Source of the DNA: Epiperipatus broadwayi
Taxonomy: Eukaryota > Onychophora > Udeonychophora > Euonychophora > Peripatidae
Length of the DNA: 64,000 bases
Assembly (NCBI GenBank): GCA_028023455.1
Contig: JAQFVV010000013.1
Coordinates: 2,480,001-2,544,000, forward strand
Direction: 5' to 3'
The notes beneath the pieces are model-generated. The model was given only the letters and a program-made list of their open reading frames with translations. It had not been told where the DNA came from and did not search any database. The stretch's first letter is position 1. The number at the start of each line of letters is the position of its first letter. This document shows positions 48,026 through 58,402 of the stretch, in pieces. A program made the translations under genes and the position numbers.

Positions 48026-49825
48026 TATGTTATGAATAATTTTATTTGAAAATATTGTAATATTTTTCTTCATTCTAAAATCGATAAATATCAATATTTT
48101 TTCTTGATAAGTACATTTTATTTAAATATATTCTAAAACACATACATATGTATGAGAGAAGATTTTATTTGAATAATCAAATTAACACATGCATATGTTT
48201 AAAAATGGGATTTAAAAGTATTTACATTAGCAATAATGAATTAGTTATAATGAAATAATAATAACAGAAGTGAGTATGGATGTTTGTTTTGGTTTGGTTT
48301 ATTTTCTTAACATTTTAAGCTTTATGTTTTAAAATAGATTTTGTTTTGCTTAAAATAATAATAATAATAATAATAATAATGATGATGTTATTTAGTGGAA
48401 GAAGAGAAAAGGAATATATTATTAAAAAATGAAATTTTTTGCTTATAAAATATAATTTATTTTAAAGAAAAATTATTTTATTTTAGAATTTTAAAACAAT
48501 TATTATGGAAAGTTTTTTTAGAAAGATTTTTAAAACATTTTAATGCATGATCTCAAAGCATTTGATGGTTGCTATGGTTATATTTCTTACCTTATTATTT
48601 AAGTGATGACTCAAAATAAAGTCATAAAAAATATCTTCAATTTCTTGAAAATACTTTATTCTTTTCAAACAGTTTTATCTTATTATATATGGTGGTAAAA
48701 AATAATGAAAAAGTAAACCCAACCTTTTATCTGAAGCCTTGCAGTATCACAAGTTATCTGTTAAGCACCATCAGACAAAAAGGCAAAGTAGTAGATTTCA
48801 AAAAATCTACATAGAGTGTTTATTATTATGTATTTTATTTCTTAAAAAAAAAAAACAGATTCCTATCATTGGGACCAGAAGAATACATATTATGATTTTT
48901 TTTTGTTCAAGGATAAGCATTTTTTTGCTAATAGTATGCATGATATGAAATTCTTACTAAAGAAGTGCAAAAAGATTGAAGGAAGTATGAAAAGAGAAAC
49001 ATTGAACTTGAATAAGTAATGGAATATAGATATTTAAATATTTTGATAAATGGAAAAATTATACAAATAGTTGGGAATTAAAAGTTAAAAAGAAAAACAA
49101 AAAAATTAAATAAAAATATATTTCTCATATAATAAATGAGAAAAGAGATGATGATATATGCTTCAATCTTGGGAAATGATGTGTTTTGTATTGGAAAGGG
49201 GAATCAAGACTGTTTAGATCACATACCAAAAAAAAAAGTAGATAGATATTCATTGGTAAATTATGACAGCAAATGCAGTTATTCAAAGTGAAATATAGTG
49301 GACTTCTTTTTGAATGTGAAAATTAAATACAAATGTTTGGAGAGTTGCAATGAAAATATATTAATAGAAATAGTGTTTGATTGGATTATATGAAGGGGAT
49401 AATGAATACATTGGACAAGGAAGGGTTTTACGATACAATTAATAATTTATTTCAATTTATTTATATAAAAAATGAAATAAATTTGTAATATTACAAGTAC
49501 ATAATTATAAAGATTTAATTAAGAGGATAGATAAGTTGGTTACAAAAAAAAAACTATATGGAATATAAATATATATAAAAATACTTTGGAATTATATAAC
49601 AATAAAAATTAAGTTATTCCAAATACATGATAACAACAAAGGAAGTTTATTGTTCTTTGATTAGTATGCTAAATATGTTAAAAAAAATTTGTATTTAGTA
49701 AAAATATTAATACAATTTATTTAAAACAAAAACTATATGTTTGCAGAGAAAGTTTCCATGTTTCTTTAATCACTTTGGGAAAAAGATGACATATCAAATA
49801 GAAAAATCAGTTGATAGATAGTATA
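48026..49825. other. AT-rich DNA with simple repeats
   Basis: An AAT trinucleotide run lies at about 48352-48380. A purine-rich stretch at 48950-49460 shows no convincing coding match. Confidence 0.45.
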
Positions 49826-49833
49826 ATGTATAT

Positions 49834-50364
49834 CAGTGTTCTTCAACCCTTGGTCCACGGCCCGGCACCGGGCCGCGGAACTTTTCTGCAGGTCCACGTG
49901 CTAGATGGGGCAGTAAAAAGTTTGTACTAATAAATATAAGAGTTTAAACTTTTAATTAATATAGTCAATTTTTATTTATTTTTTCATCTCATTTTTACCC
50001 AATTTAAAAAAAAAACAGAACAAAAACAAAATCTAATCAATCATTCATAAATTAATTTGTTTTTCTAGTTATCACAGATGCTTATGGGGGGGGGGGGGTA
50101 GAATTAAATTTTTTATTACTTTTCTAAAAAAATTAAAAAAAAAAAGTTTTTTATTATATAAACTTCATATATATATATATAAAACTTTATCTTATATATT
50201 TAACATTGTTGTTTTGATCAGTTATAACAATTATGCTTATCTTTAAGAAAATTTATCTATAGACTTCTGCCGGTCTGCGAAATGTTATCCTTATTTTTGC
50301 TGGTCCGCGGAACCTTATCCTTATTTTTACCGGTCCGCAGATGTGAAAAGGTTGAAGACCACTG
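49834..50364. mobile_element. hAT-type MITE with 8-bp target-site duplication
   Basis: The left end CAGTGTTCTTCAACC and the right end, read in reverse, CAGTGGTCTTCAACC form near-perfect inverted termini. Both are flanked by the same eight bases ATGTATAT (49826-49833 and 50365-50372), the target size of hAT transposases. GC-rich subterminal parts (ggcccggcaccgggccgcgg at left, repeated accttatccttatttttrcc-ggtccgc units at right) surround an AT-rich core with a 13-base G run (about 50086-50098). No coding capacity. Confidence 0.9.
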
Positions 50365-50372
50365 ATGTATAT

Positions 50373-50591
50373 AATGTACTTTTTATAAGCTTTTTTAGTA
50401 TTTTCTTTATAATTATACATATTTTAAAAACAAAAAAATTAAGCTAATAAATATTGAAGTGATGTAAATAATCATACTACATTTAAAAAAAAAAAAAAAT
50501 CATAAAAATTTATTTGAAGTACATTAAATTTATTACTTTTTATTAGTCCAATTTATAAATATTTATTCACTTTTTTGTTTTTATTGATCTC
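50373..50591. other. AT-rich spacer
   Basis: Nothing seen between the hAT MITE and the SINE. Confidence 0.5.
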
Positions 50592-50606
50592 AACTATAAA
50601 TAAGTA

Positions 50607-50718
50607 GTCTTGCATTGGTGGTCAAGAGGTCAGCGCGACTGCCTTGCACTTGCAGGCAGTTGCCCGGATTGCGGGTTCGTGTCCGGTCGATGCTATGACA
50701 CTTAAAAAAAAAAAAAAA
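50607..50718 (+). mobile_element. tRNA-derived SINE or tRNA retropseudogene with poly(A) tail and TSD
   Basis: The body (about 50611-50695) has an A-box TGGTCAAGAGG at 50619-50629 that fits TRGYNNARNNG, and a B-box GTTCGTGTC at 50675-50683 with one mismatch to GWTCRANNC. A seven-base acceptor-like pairing (GCATTGG with TCGATGC) and a hairpin ACTGCCT/AGGCAGT lie around the anticodon region. The 7-nt loop reading TTGCACT would give anticodon GCA, but an alternative fold exists, so the parent tRNA is unsure. A 17-base poly(A) ends the element. Near-identical 15-bp flanks AACTATAAATAAGTA and AACTACAAATAAGTA (50592-50606, 50719-50733) show target-primed insertion. Confidence 0.75.
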
Positions 50719-50733
50719 AACTACAAATAAGTA

Positions 50734-52335
50734 ACTTTAATATTTTAATAAAATAATTACAAAGTTAATCAATTTGTAGTTGTTTTCCAAAAATTGAATA
50801 TTGTAAAATTATTAATATTTCATAGATGTCAAAAGTCAAAATCGTGAGTTGCTCTTGAAAAATTGGGCATAACTTTATGATAGATGCTCTATAGCGATGT
50901 TATGTACTACAGTAAAATTGCACACACAAAAGTGACATCTAAAGTAATAAAACTGAATTAGCAAATTATTTTTAAAAATTTAACAGTAATAAAAGATTAA
51001 ATACATTTTTAAGTTCTCAGAAATTTGTATAAAATGTTTTTAGTTTACCATTAAAAATTTTATGACTTGTGAAAAGTGTATGTGGGGGAGGTTTATTTAT
51101 AACACAATACTGTTGCATATATTTATTTCAGCAAGATCTTCACAATTTTGACAAGTGAAACATTCTTAATATAACATTACTTGTATAAAATATAAAAATA
51201 ATTATATAATTTCTGTAAAAAAACAAACAAATTAATTCTTACCCTCAAAAGGGATAAAAGAATGATAAAAAAACAACTAAGTTTAGATCATTGATGCAAC
51301 CAGCAAGTTTGAAAAATATACAAAGTAAATTAAAATGGAATTTCATAAAAAGAACATAATTAACCAATGCCTAAAAATTAACAATAAAATTCCTAAATCA
51401 ATATTAGTATTTTAATTTAATCACAATATTATAGGAGTATGGCGGATTTGTGTATAAAATATGTGAAAATATCTTTATATCTAAGAAGCATTATTTATAT
51501 ATTTTTAAATAAATGGAAATAAATATATTTATTACTAAATGAAAAGGTTAATATATTCCACATTGTTGTTAAAATATATAAATAAACATTTCAAATAGTT
51601 TTTTAATAATTATAAATGTATTCAATCCGTATCTTGCTTGGAATATTACTTCATTTATTTTAATTTTTAAACATAATATTTTTAAAATACTTTATCTATT
51701 ATTAGAATTTTCTTTAAAAAATTAATTGCTGACAATTTTTTATTGTTTTTTAAAAAAGAAATATTCACATAAAATTTAAAAATAGAACAGACTGTTTTCA
51801 TTTTAATAAAAAGAAATAGTACATTTCAAAAAATTAAATATATATATATTTTTAAAAAAAGGTTAGGTTCAATAGCAAAGAAATATATATATTATTCTTA
51901 CAAATATATAAACAGAAGATTCTAAATAACTAATTACATATCAACTTCATTAATACATTATTATATCCTTCATTTTGGAAAGCAATATGAATTTTAAAAA
52001 TAATATACATAAAAATAAAAGCTTCATGCTAGGATCACAGTTATTATATAAGAGAATAGTATATACAAGCGCTTTAAAACACTGATTGAAGAAGCTGTTA
52101 ATAGCAAACAATCAAAATGAGTTAATTCAGGATAAGTGCTTTTGAGATGTTATCCCTCATAATCATAGCCAAAATAGTGATAGTTGTTGAGATATTATTA
52201 AATGGTAATATATGCAAATGTATTTGTAAATTAATCACCTTGTCCATTTTCTGGAGATAGTGAAGCATGTGTCGCGTCTACTAATTACGTTATTATCATT
52301 GATGATAAAATACGCCTCTTTTATCTTCTTTTAGC
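50734..52335. other. AT-rich DNA, no gene seen
   Basis: Nothing supported. Confidence 0.45.
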
Positions 52336-52339
52336 TGTT

Positions 52340-52690
52340 GTTAGTTTCAGCGCACACCATTTTGAGGTTGGAGGGTTCGAACCTGACTGCCCTGCTCCTC
52401 ATGTTCGAGGAATATTGAAATGTTGTCATTGTTCTTTTGCACTCTCCTGCATGCATACATATGCTGAGTGGCTCTATTAATGACAGTGGCCATAGTTTCC
52501 CCATAATATGTGGCGCTGCATCTGGTCTGAGGGCATGAAATTCTATTTACAACCTAGGGTGTTTGGGATGGGTCAATCTTGTCCTTTGCACTAGTGATTA
52601 ATCTGTTTGTGTTGGGAGGAGTGCGAAAACCAATTTTAAATTCGTTAGATAAAGTTTTAACGAGTGCAAAATTCTGCATGATATGACAGC
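52340..52690 (-). pseudogene. Penelope-like element fragment, GIY-YIG endonuclease region (second lineage)
   Basis: On the minus strand the frame reads FRTPPNTNRLITSAKDKIDP, a stop, then VVNRISCPQTRCSATYYGET, ATQHMYACRRVQKNND and ISIFLEHEEQG. This follows the Penelope pattern: the linker after RT, a GVxYxIxC...YxGET form of the GIY-YIG motif, and the downstream EH-like and FxEH segments. The YYGET tyrosines are kept. One internal stop is present. It differs clearly from the copy at 53.1 kb, so it belongs to another lineage. On the plus strand the 3' edge (about 52343-52388) has an A-box-like and a B-box-like (GGGTTCGAACC) match of uncertain meaning. Confidence 0.6.
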
Positions 52691-53264
52691 TTTAGAAAAT
52701 TTTGAATATAATGAAAAATGGTAAATTATATAATATATATCTAAGTTTACATAAGGAGAGAAAAAAAGGATTTGCTTGAATACAAATTATATAAAAGATG
52801 TAACAAACTATATTAAAATTCTACAAAAGATTAAATGGAGAAATGGTAAATATTTTTAAAATAAGTTGAAAAAAGTTTTAATAGTTCAAGCAATAACAAT
52901 CTCATCTTTGAATTGTTAAAACAATAACATTACATAATGAAGACACTTCTCGCATGAGATAGTCATGTGATGTTAGACATAATGAAAAATTAGAATTGAA
53001 ATATATAGATAAGATTAGTAGTAGAATAATTAGAAACATCATCTGATACATTCTGCATATTAGCAGTAAAAATATTATTCACCTCACTCAATGATGCCTT
53101 AAATAAAATTAAGAAAGTTTTTTTTTTTTCTTTCCTTTTATATTGAACTATTTCCATCATCTAATATATGTATTCAATGTCTTTCAAAAAATTTAACTTT
53201 ATTTAAATATTCCAAATACATTCAACTGTTAGTAGTAGCATATCAAACAAGTTGTTAGTATATG

Positions 53265-53307
53265 CACAACGTTTCAAGAGGTATTAGTCTCCCCTCTTCT
53301 TCAGGTG
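53265..53307 (-). ncRNA. Hammerhead ribozyme motif in the Penelope 3' end
   Basis: Minus strand: CAC, CTGAAGA, helix II AGAGG/CCTCT around an 11-base loop with one unpaired T, GAAA, CGTT, GTG. ACGU is self-complementary and forms a two-pair palindromic helix III, and GUU is an allowed triplet. The inner helix I is CAC with GTG. This is the minimal type-I architecture reported for Penelope elements. The extra T next to GAAA may weaken it. The copy at 36.5 kb keeps only the GAAACGTA half. Confidence 0.6.
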
Positions 53308-53334
53308 TCGCTGGCCTGACCAGTGACAGTATTA

Positions 53335-53420
53335 GCATGGGATTCAAACCTGGATCCTTAGATTGAGTTTTGAATTTTAAGGTAATGCTCTAACCAACTG
53401 ATCCATCCTGCCAAAGGCAA
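53335..53420 (-). ncRNA. tRNA-like segment in the Penelope 3' end
   Basis: On the minus strand GGATGGATCAGTTGGTTAGA contains TGGATCAGTTGG (plus 53394-53405), one mismatch from the Pol III A-box. GGTTTGAATCC (plus 53340-53350) is one mismatch from the B-box. The spacing is about 43 bp, as in tRNA genes. It is followed directly by the hammerhead motif. Whether it is a SINE captured by the Penelope element or a constituent part is not settled, but the same pair of modules recurs at 36.5 and 6.3 kb. Confidence 0.5.
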
Positions 53421-53561
53421 AAGTCTGTAGTAATTTCATATACTTATCTATGAGTTTCCTCCTGATTTCTCCACTTTTTCCTAAGAGCAAAGTTGATTAA
53501 TGATTTTCATACATTATGTATAGTCATGATGGGTTGGCTTATGGGATTTTTTTGTCATTTG

Positions 53562-53815
53562 TCATGTGAGCAGCTTCTTTAAATTTTCTTCTTTGTACCT
53601 TTTCTTCTCTAATATTTTTGTATTTTCCCAATTGAACATATGTTCATAGAAACAAACATGTTCTGCTACCTTAGACACATCTGTTTTCTCTCTTCTAATC
53701 ATCAGTTTGGGTTCTTGAAAGCGCTTTTCAATGGGCCGACTGGTCTTACCAATACATGATATTTCATAGATGCAGTTTTTTCTTTTCATCATTTCAAGTT
53801 TAGGCTTTGTAGATG
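53562..53815 (-). pseudogene. GIY-YIG endonuclease domain of the Penelope element (deleted)
   Basis: The frame reads KNCIYEISC, then directly IGKTSRPIEKRF. Related domains have a C-x2-C linker and the tyrosine of the YIG half between them, so about six to eight residues including that tyrosine are missing. Downstream VAEH and HMFNWENTKILEKK match the family. The domain ends with stops at about 53562. Confidence 0.75.
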
Positions 53816-53927
53816 TTAGAATTCCTTGTAGGGTGGTATGGCTTGGAAAGCTGTTCTGATGTTATACTTATTGCAGATTTTCCTTAATTTGTCTGCTATT
53901 TTTGTAATGTATGGGTACACTACAGTA

Positions 53928-54670
53928 CTAATAATTGTCTTTTCTATTGCTTTGTCTATTTAAAGTTTTCTTAATAACAGCTGATGGATATTCATTTTTC
54001 ATAAGAGTTTGTCCTATATAGATCTTTTCTTTTTCCAAATCACTGGTTTCTGAACAAACTTCTTTTGCTCTGTTCCATAGTGATAGTATAACTCCATGCT
54101 TTGTGTTTCTGGTGTGATTGGATATATAGGCTAGGTATTTTCCTGTATGTGTAGGTTTATGGAAAACTGTAGTTTTGATTTTGCCATGAGGAAGTCTTGT
54201 CACAAGAACATTTAAGAATGCCAATTTTTGTTCTTGTTCTGATTCTATTGTGAATTTAATTGAAGGGGATATATTGTTGATGTGTTTCCTGAAAGTTTGT
54301 AGCAGTGCTTTACCATGTGGCCATACAACAAGGTGAATATGGAGTAGTTTTAATGGCTAAGGCTTTAAGTTCTTCCATGTAAATATTGTTAATCAGGGGA
54401 GACAATGGTGAGCCCATAGCCATTCCTTGATTTTGTTGGAAGAATTCTGTGTTATATTGAAAGTAGGTTATTTTTATGCAGAATGTTAATAGTTCCATTA
54501 TACTATCAACAGGAAGAGCTGTTCTGGTTTGTAAACTATTATCACCATTTAATCTTTTCCTTACAATAGATAATGCTTCACATGGTACAGTCGTAAATAA
54601 ACTTTCCACATCAAAGTCAGTTCTTTCAATTTTCATGTTCTTGATTAATTCTACAAAAAGCACATCAACT
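53928..54670 (-). pseudogene. Penelope reverse transcriptase (catalytic YVDD lost)
   Basis: The minus strand opens FVELIKNMKIERTDFDVESL, with the first RT aspartates in DVESLFTTVP. It continues to QNQGMAMGSPLSPLINNIYM and KALAIKTTPYSPC. In the family the next block is W-x-RYVDDTFxxWPHG; here the sequence jumps to VWPHGKALLQTF in another frame, so the RYVDD box is deleted. The C-terminal part (FLNVLVTRLPHGKIKTTVFH, EYPSAVIKKTL) is in frame. Confidence 0.8.
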
Positions 54671-54683
54671 TTCCAAAAAAAAA

Positions 54684-55090
54684 AAAGACTACTATATTTT
54701 TAAAAAATTGACAAAAGAATATTTTGAGCTCTAAAACTTAATAATGTTATAATAAAATTTTCATATACATCTGGGTTTATTTTACTTAGTGAGGACACTG
54801 GTTCTCTTAAACTAATTGTGAAGCATGATCATATAAAAAGCAAGGAATTATAAGGGTTTTCTATGGGGGGAAATTTAGCTTGTTCCTACAGATAAAAATT
54901 ATACAATTTAACCTAGTATATATAATAATTTTTAAAAAACCTTTAATGTACAACATATATGCATGTGTAAACTGTACTGTGTGTGTATTATTGTAGGTAC
55001 ACACTTAAAATATGTATGTATGTAAGATAATGTAACTTAAATCTATGTAAAAAAAAAAAAACCCCTTGGCTTAAAAGTTCTTTTTTATAA
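54684..55090. other. AT-rich DNA, no gene seen
   Basis: Nothing supported. Confidence 0.45.
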
Positions 55091-55095
55091 TCGAT

Positions 55096-55231
55096 TCATT
55101 CAGCACTCATCATCATCCAGTTTTCTGAGTCATCAGTCCACTCATTTAAGGATCTATCATTGTCTTTTAAATCCTTTGATGATGTTGATTTTTTTGGAAG
55201 AGGTACACCTGGTATTGATGGCTGAGGATCT
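55096..55231 (-). CDS. Candidate 3'-terminal exon, unknown protein
   Basis: On the minus strand a strong acceptor (cattctaaactttttctccag, polypyrimidine tract then AG) is followed by an open frame of 45 residues ending in TGA. It reads DPQPSIPGVPLPKKSTSS and later SLNEWTDDSENWMMMSAE. The residue mix (Pro/Ser/Lys linker, then an acidic Trp-containing tail) looks like the disordered C-terminus of a real protein, and the codon use departs from the local A/T bias. I do not recognise it. Upstream minus-strand sequence is the foldback listed next, so the preceding exon is not visible. Confidence 0.4.
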
Positions 55232-55301
55232 CTGGAGAAAAAGTTTAGAATGAATGAATAAATGGTTAACTTGCGTCTTTGATTTTCTTTTCTTATAACA
55301 T

Positions 55302-55945
55302 ATTAAATCAGTAATGACTGGAAGGTTGCTATTCTTCCACATGTGCCTTACTATTACTTTCAGACAGCCAATAGCTGTTAAAACAGCGGACTGAGAAGCG
55401 ATCAGGCCTAGACACATGACAGAGTTTTTTGACAGGAAAAGAATGATACCAATCTTCTCTTTTACTTAGTTATTGGCTGTCTGAAAGTAATAGTAAGGCG
55501 CATGTGGAAGAATAGCAACCTTCCAATCATTACTGATTTAATAACAACATGCGATTTAAACAGAATATTATTTACATACATTTCTAATAACTTATATTAA
55601 TATCTAGAAAATTGCAGTGTAGTAAATCTAAGATTTCGCGCTGTAATATCATAAATTAATAACTCAGTGAGTAATAAATGTATATGTTTATATATTCATA
55701 CTTTCAAGCCAAGATGCTTAAGACTAGCTTATATATATATATATAAAAGTTAAGTAAAAGAGAAGATTGGTATCATTCTTTTCTTGTCAAAAAATCTGTC
55801 ATGTGTCTAGGCCTGATCACTTCTCAGACCGCTGTTTTAACAGCTATTGGCTGTCTAAAAGTAATAGTAAGGCGCATGTGGAAGAATAGCAACCTTCCAG
55901 TCATTACTGATTTAATAACAACATGCAATTTAAACAGAATATTAT
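55302..55945. repeat. Foldback with three copies of a conserved block
   Basis: A block of about 105-190 bp occurs inverted at about 55302-55470, then direct (partial) at about 55470-55572 and direct at about 55757-55945. Marks are taatgactggaaggttgcta, atgtgtctaggcctgatc and aagagaagattggtatcatt. The full copies share a frame that reads CLGLIASQSAVLTAIGCLKV in one and CLGLITSQTAVLTAIGCLKV in the other, followed by WKNSNLPVITDLI in both. I do not recognise this as a protein family. Confidence 0.65.
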
Positions 55946-56039
55946 TGCTGCATAAATTCTATATCTTGTATGGGTCAGAGGGTATTCATTTATTATTTAA
56001 CACTCGCAAAAAGCGTTTGCACAATTTGGTTTGAAAAAG

Positions 56040-56430
56040 CCGGTATGAATGTGATTACAATTGTATACAGACACTATAAAAAATAAATGCTGATTTACAA
56101 CATATTGTAAGTTAGGGTCAAATTCTTCGAAAAATGCTGTTCAAGGTTCTATGACACAAAATCAGTTTCTTCAGTGTTTTGATGCCCAGGTTCATCTCTA
56201 TGATTTTCTTTTCTTCAACTGTTTACATTAATTACTTGTTAATTAATCTTCCACATGCGATTGCAAAAGTTCTTCAATGTTGTTATCATCAATTTCTTAT
56301 TAGCAATTTTATACATAGTGTCAACAAAATGCTGCACTAGTTGTGAAGTTAAGACACTTCGAAGATTGTGATGATTCTTTGATCTTTAAGTTGAAGAAGT
56401 GATCTGGTATTCAGTGGTATTAGTTGCTGC
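56040..56430 (-). pseudogene. Jerky/Tigger-like transposase C-terminal remnant
   Basis: On the minus strand a frame reads EIDDNNIEELLQSHVED, matching the (V/I)DExDIEELLExHxxELT segment that follows the DDE domain in Jerky/TIGD proteins. After a frameshift it reads KENHRDEPGHQNTEETDFV and NLEQHFSKNLTLTYNM, matching the acidic linker and the LEQxFxxxDPN helix. Stops are present. It abuts the foldback at 55.3-55.9 kb, and a connection between the two is possible but not shown. Confidence 0.5.
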
Positions 56431-56645
56431 TATAATTCCAGTTGAAAATGTATGTAGCTGTAAACTTTTTTTAAAAAAATTCAATATAACTAGAAAAAAA
56501 ATTTCGGTTTCACTATACAAACATACAGAAAAATGGACCCGGAAAGGGAGAGTAAGCTTGCAGTTGACATTTTTTTTTTGTGTTCTTCTGTAAAATTGTT
56601 AATCAGCCACACTAAAAAAAAATCTATATTGAAGTTTCATTTTTT
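56431..56645. other. AT-rich DNA, no gene seen
   Basis: Short spacer before the RTE 3' tail. Confidence 0.4.
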
Positions 56646-56650
56646 TAAAT

Positions 56651-57222
56651 TCATCATCATCAACAACCATTATCAATCCACTGCAGGATGAAGGTCTCTC
56701 CAAGTTCAACCCATCTTCTGCGATCTTTAGCTTCTTTTCTCCACATCATCCCTGCACACTTTCTTATTTCATCCATCCATCTCATATGTGGTCTCTATCT
56801 GGGTCTTTTACAATCTATTGGAATCCAGTTTAAGATTTCAACTGACTCTCTATTATCATCTCTTCTAACAATATGTCCAGCCCAACTCCACTTCAGTCTT
56901 TTAATTTTTTCAATGAAGTCAGTAACACCTGTTTGTCCTCTTACCTATATATTGTGTTTTCAATCTCTTCTTGTTATTCCTAACATGCACCTCTCCATAC
57001 TTTTTTCAGTGGCCTGAAGTCTCTGTATTGCTCTTCTATTAAGTGTCCAGGTCTCAGATCCATAAGTAAGAACTGATAAAACACATTAAAAACCTTCCTT
57101 TTCAAACACATAGGCGTATTTCCTTTTAGTATCAAGTTATTTCTATCAAAAGCACTCCAACCAAGTTTAATTCTATGACTAATTTCATCCATTATGTTTT
57201 CATCTGTATTAATAATTCATAG
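56651..57222 (-). mobile_element. 5'-truncated RTE/craft-like LINE
   Basis: Read on the minus strand: DENIMDEISHRIKLGW and NNLILKGNTPMCLKRKVF, then a one-base frameshift at the TYGSETWTLNRRA block, followed by ERCMLGITRRDRK, WAGHIVRRDDN, RPHMRWMDEIRKCAG and ILQWIDNG. It ends with TTGATGATGATGAA at the 56651 side. It belongs to the same family as the copies at 32.9 and 34.5 kb and extends about 190 nt further 5' than the first. Confidence 0.8.
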
Positions 57223-58400
57223 TCTTATATATATTATTACATTATTTATGTATTTAGATTTAAAAAAGCAATATTTAATAATATCCCACTTAACTGTACT
57301 ATTGTGATCATAAAAGCGTTATTTATCAATAATGTAGATATAGCTAAATTATAGAATTGTACATTACCAAAACCTAATCATGTTATTAACTTTGAAAAAA
57401 ATAAAAACATTTGATATATTAAAAAATAAAATAAAAATGTATCTAATACATTCTTGTGTTTGCATATTGTTAATTTATGTACTATGCAGATTTAAATAAA
57501 CACCATTTTATATACAAATAAGATAGCAGTAGTTTTTTAAATTCATGAGCAATGTCACATTTTTTTTAAGGATGGTAGACATTTTCTTGAAATGACCTAG
57601 TAATTTTTCAAATAATAAAGTAATGGCAAAAAAAATGGGTGATTTAACATGTTTAACTGGAAACTCCTGCCTATTTTGAATGGAACCTAGTGAGTCTAAC
57701 ATTAAACATTACACTATATTTGAACATTTTATTTTTGCAATTAAACCTTTTTTCTTTATAATACATTGATTATCTTAACATTATTTATTACAAATGGAAG
57801 TTTTTAAGTATTTGACATTTTAAAAATATGAAAATAAATTTTTAAACAGAGTTCTTATCCTATAACAATAGAACTTAGCATCTTTGGATACATTTATCTA
57901 TTCAAAAAGTTACTAGAATAAAATATTAAGATAGTCATTGAACAATTTTTCCTATTCAAAATATTATTAGAACAAAATATTAAATAGTTCAATTCTATGT
58001 TATTAAACTAAAATAAATTAAGAGTTAGTCATCATCAAAAAAAATAAAAAAAATTAAAACTAATATTATTTTATTATTAAAATTTTAAAAAATAATGACC
58101 ATTTGGCAAGTAGAAAACTGTTTCTGCTACTGCTGCAACAAATTTTTTAAGAGTTGCCTATTTAAAAATAAATGTTTTCAAAGACAATCTTCTATTAGTG
58201 ATATTGCATCATAATCTTTAATTTGAAACAAATTATTAAAAATTACAATTTTCTTTAAAAGTCAGTTATTTTCCTTCCTGCTAAAATATTCAGCCAATCA
58301 GAAATTCTTAATTTCTATTGACTTCTAGACTACTTCCCTCATAGCGGGGTCATGTTAATAGGGTATTTGTCATTTTGTCAACTAATATGGTAAAAATTGC
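57223..58400. other. AT-rich DNA, no gene seen
   Basis: No exon could be recognised upstream of the candidate exon at 58.4 kb. Confidence 0.4.
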
Positions 58401-58402
58401 AG

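Larger units (their letters stand above)
53148..54683 (-). mobile_element. Penelope-like retroelement, 5'-truncated
   Basis: Read on the minus strand from about 54683: RT core (DFDVESLFTTVP, QGMAMGSPLSPLINNIYMEE), the SIKFTIESEQEQKLAFLNVL block, HKPTHTGKYL, then a GIY-YIG endonuclease (CIYEISC...IGKTSRPIEKR), a noncoding end with a tRNA-like segment, a hammerhead motif, and the tail to about 53148. The order RT, linker, GIY-YIG is diagnostic of Penelope-like elements. Several stops and frameshifts are present. The N-terminal portion and the 5' terminal repeat are missing. Confidence 0.85.

Noticed and set aside
48352-48390. AAT/GAT microsatellite run
   Set aside because: A simple repeat without the LINE sequence that accompanies the TGA tails elsewhere.
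48950-49460. Purine-rich stretch resembling a LINE on the plus strand
   Set aside because: Only isolated short likenesses to RT blocks and no consistent order.
55115-55145. CTGATGACTCAGAAAAC on the minus strand
   Set aside because: No helix II can form between the two core boxes, and it lies within the candidate exon.
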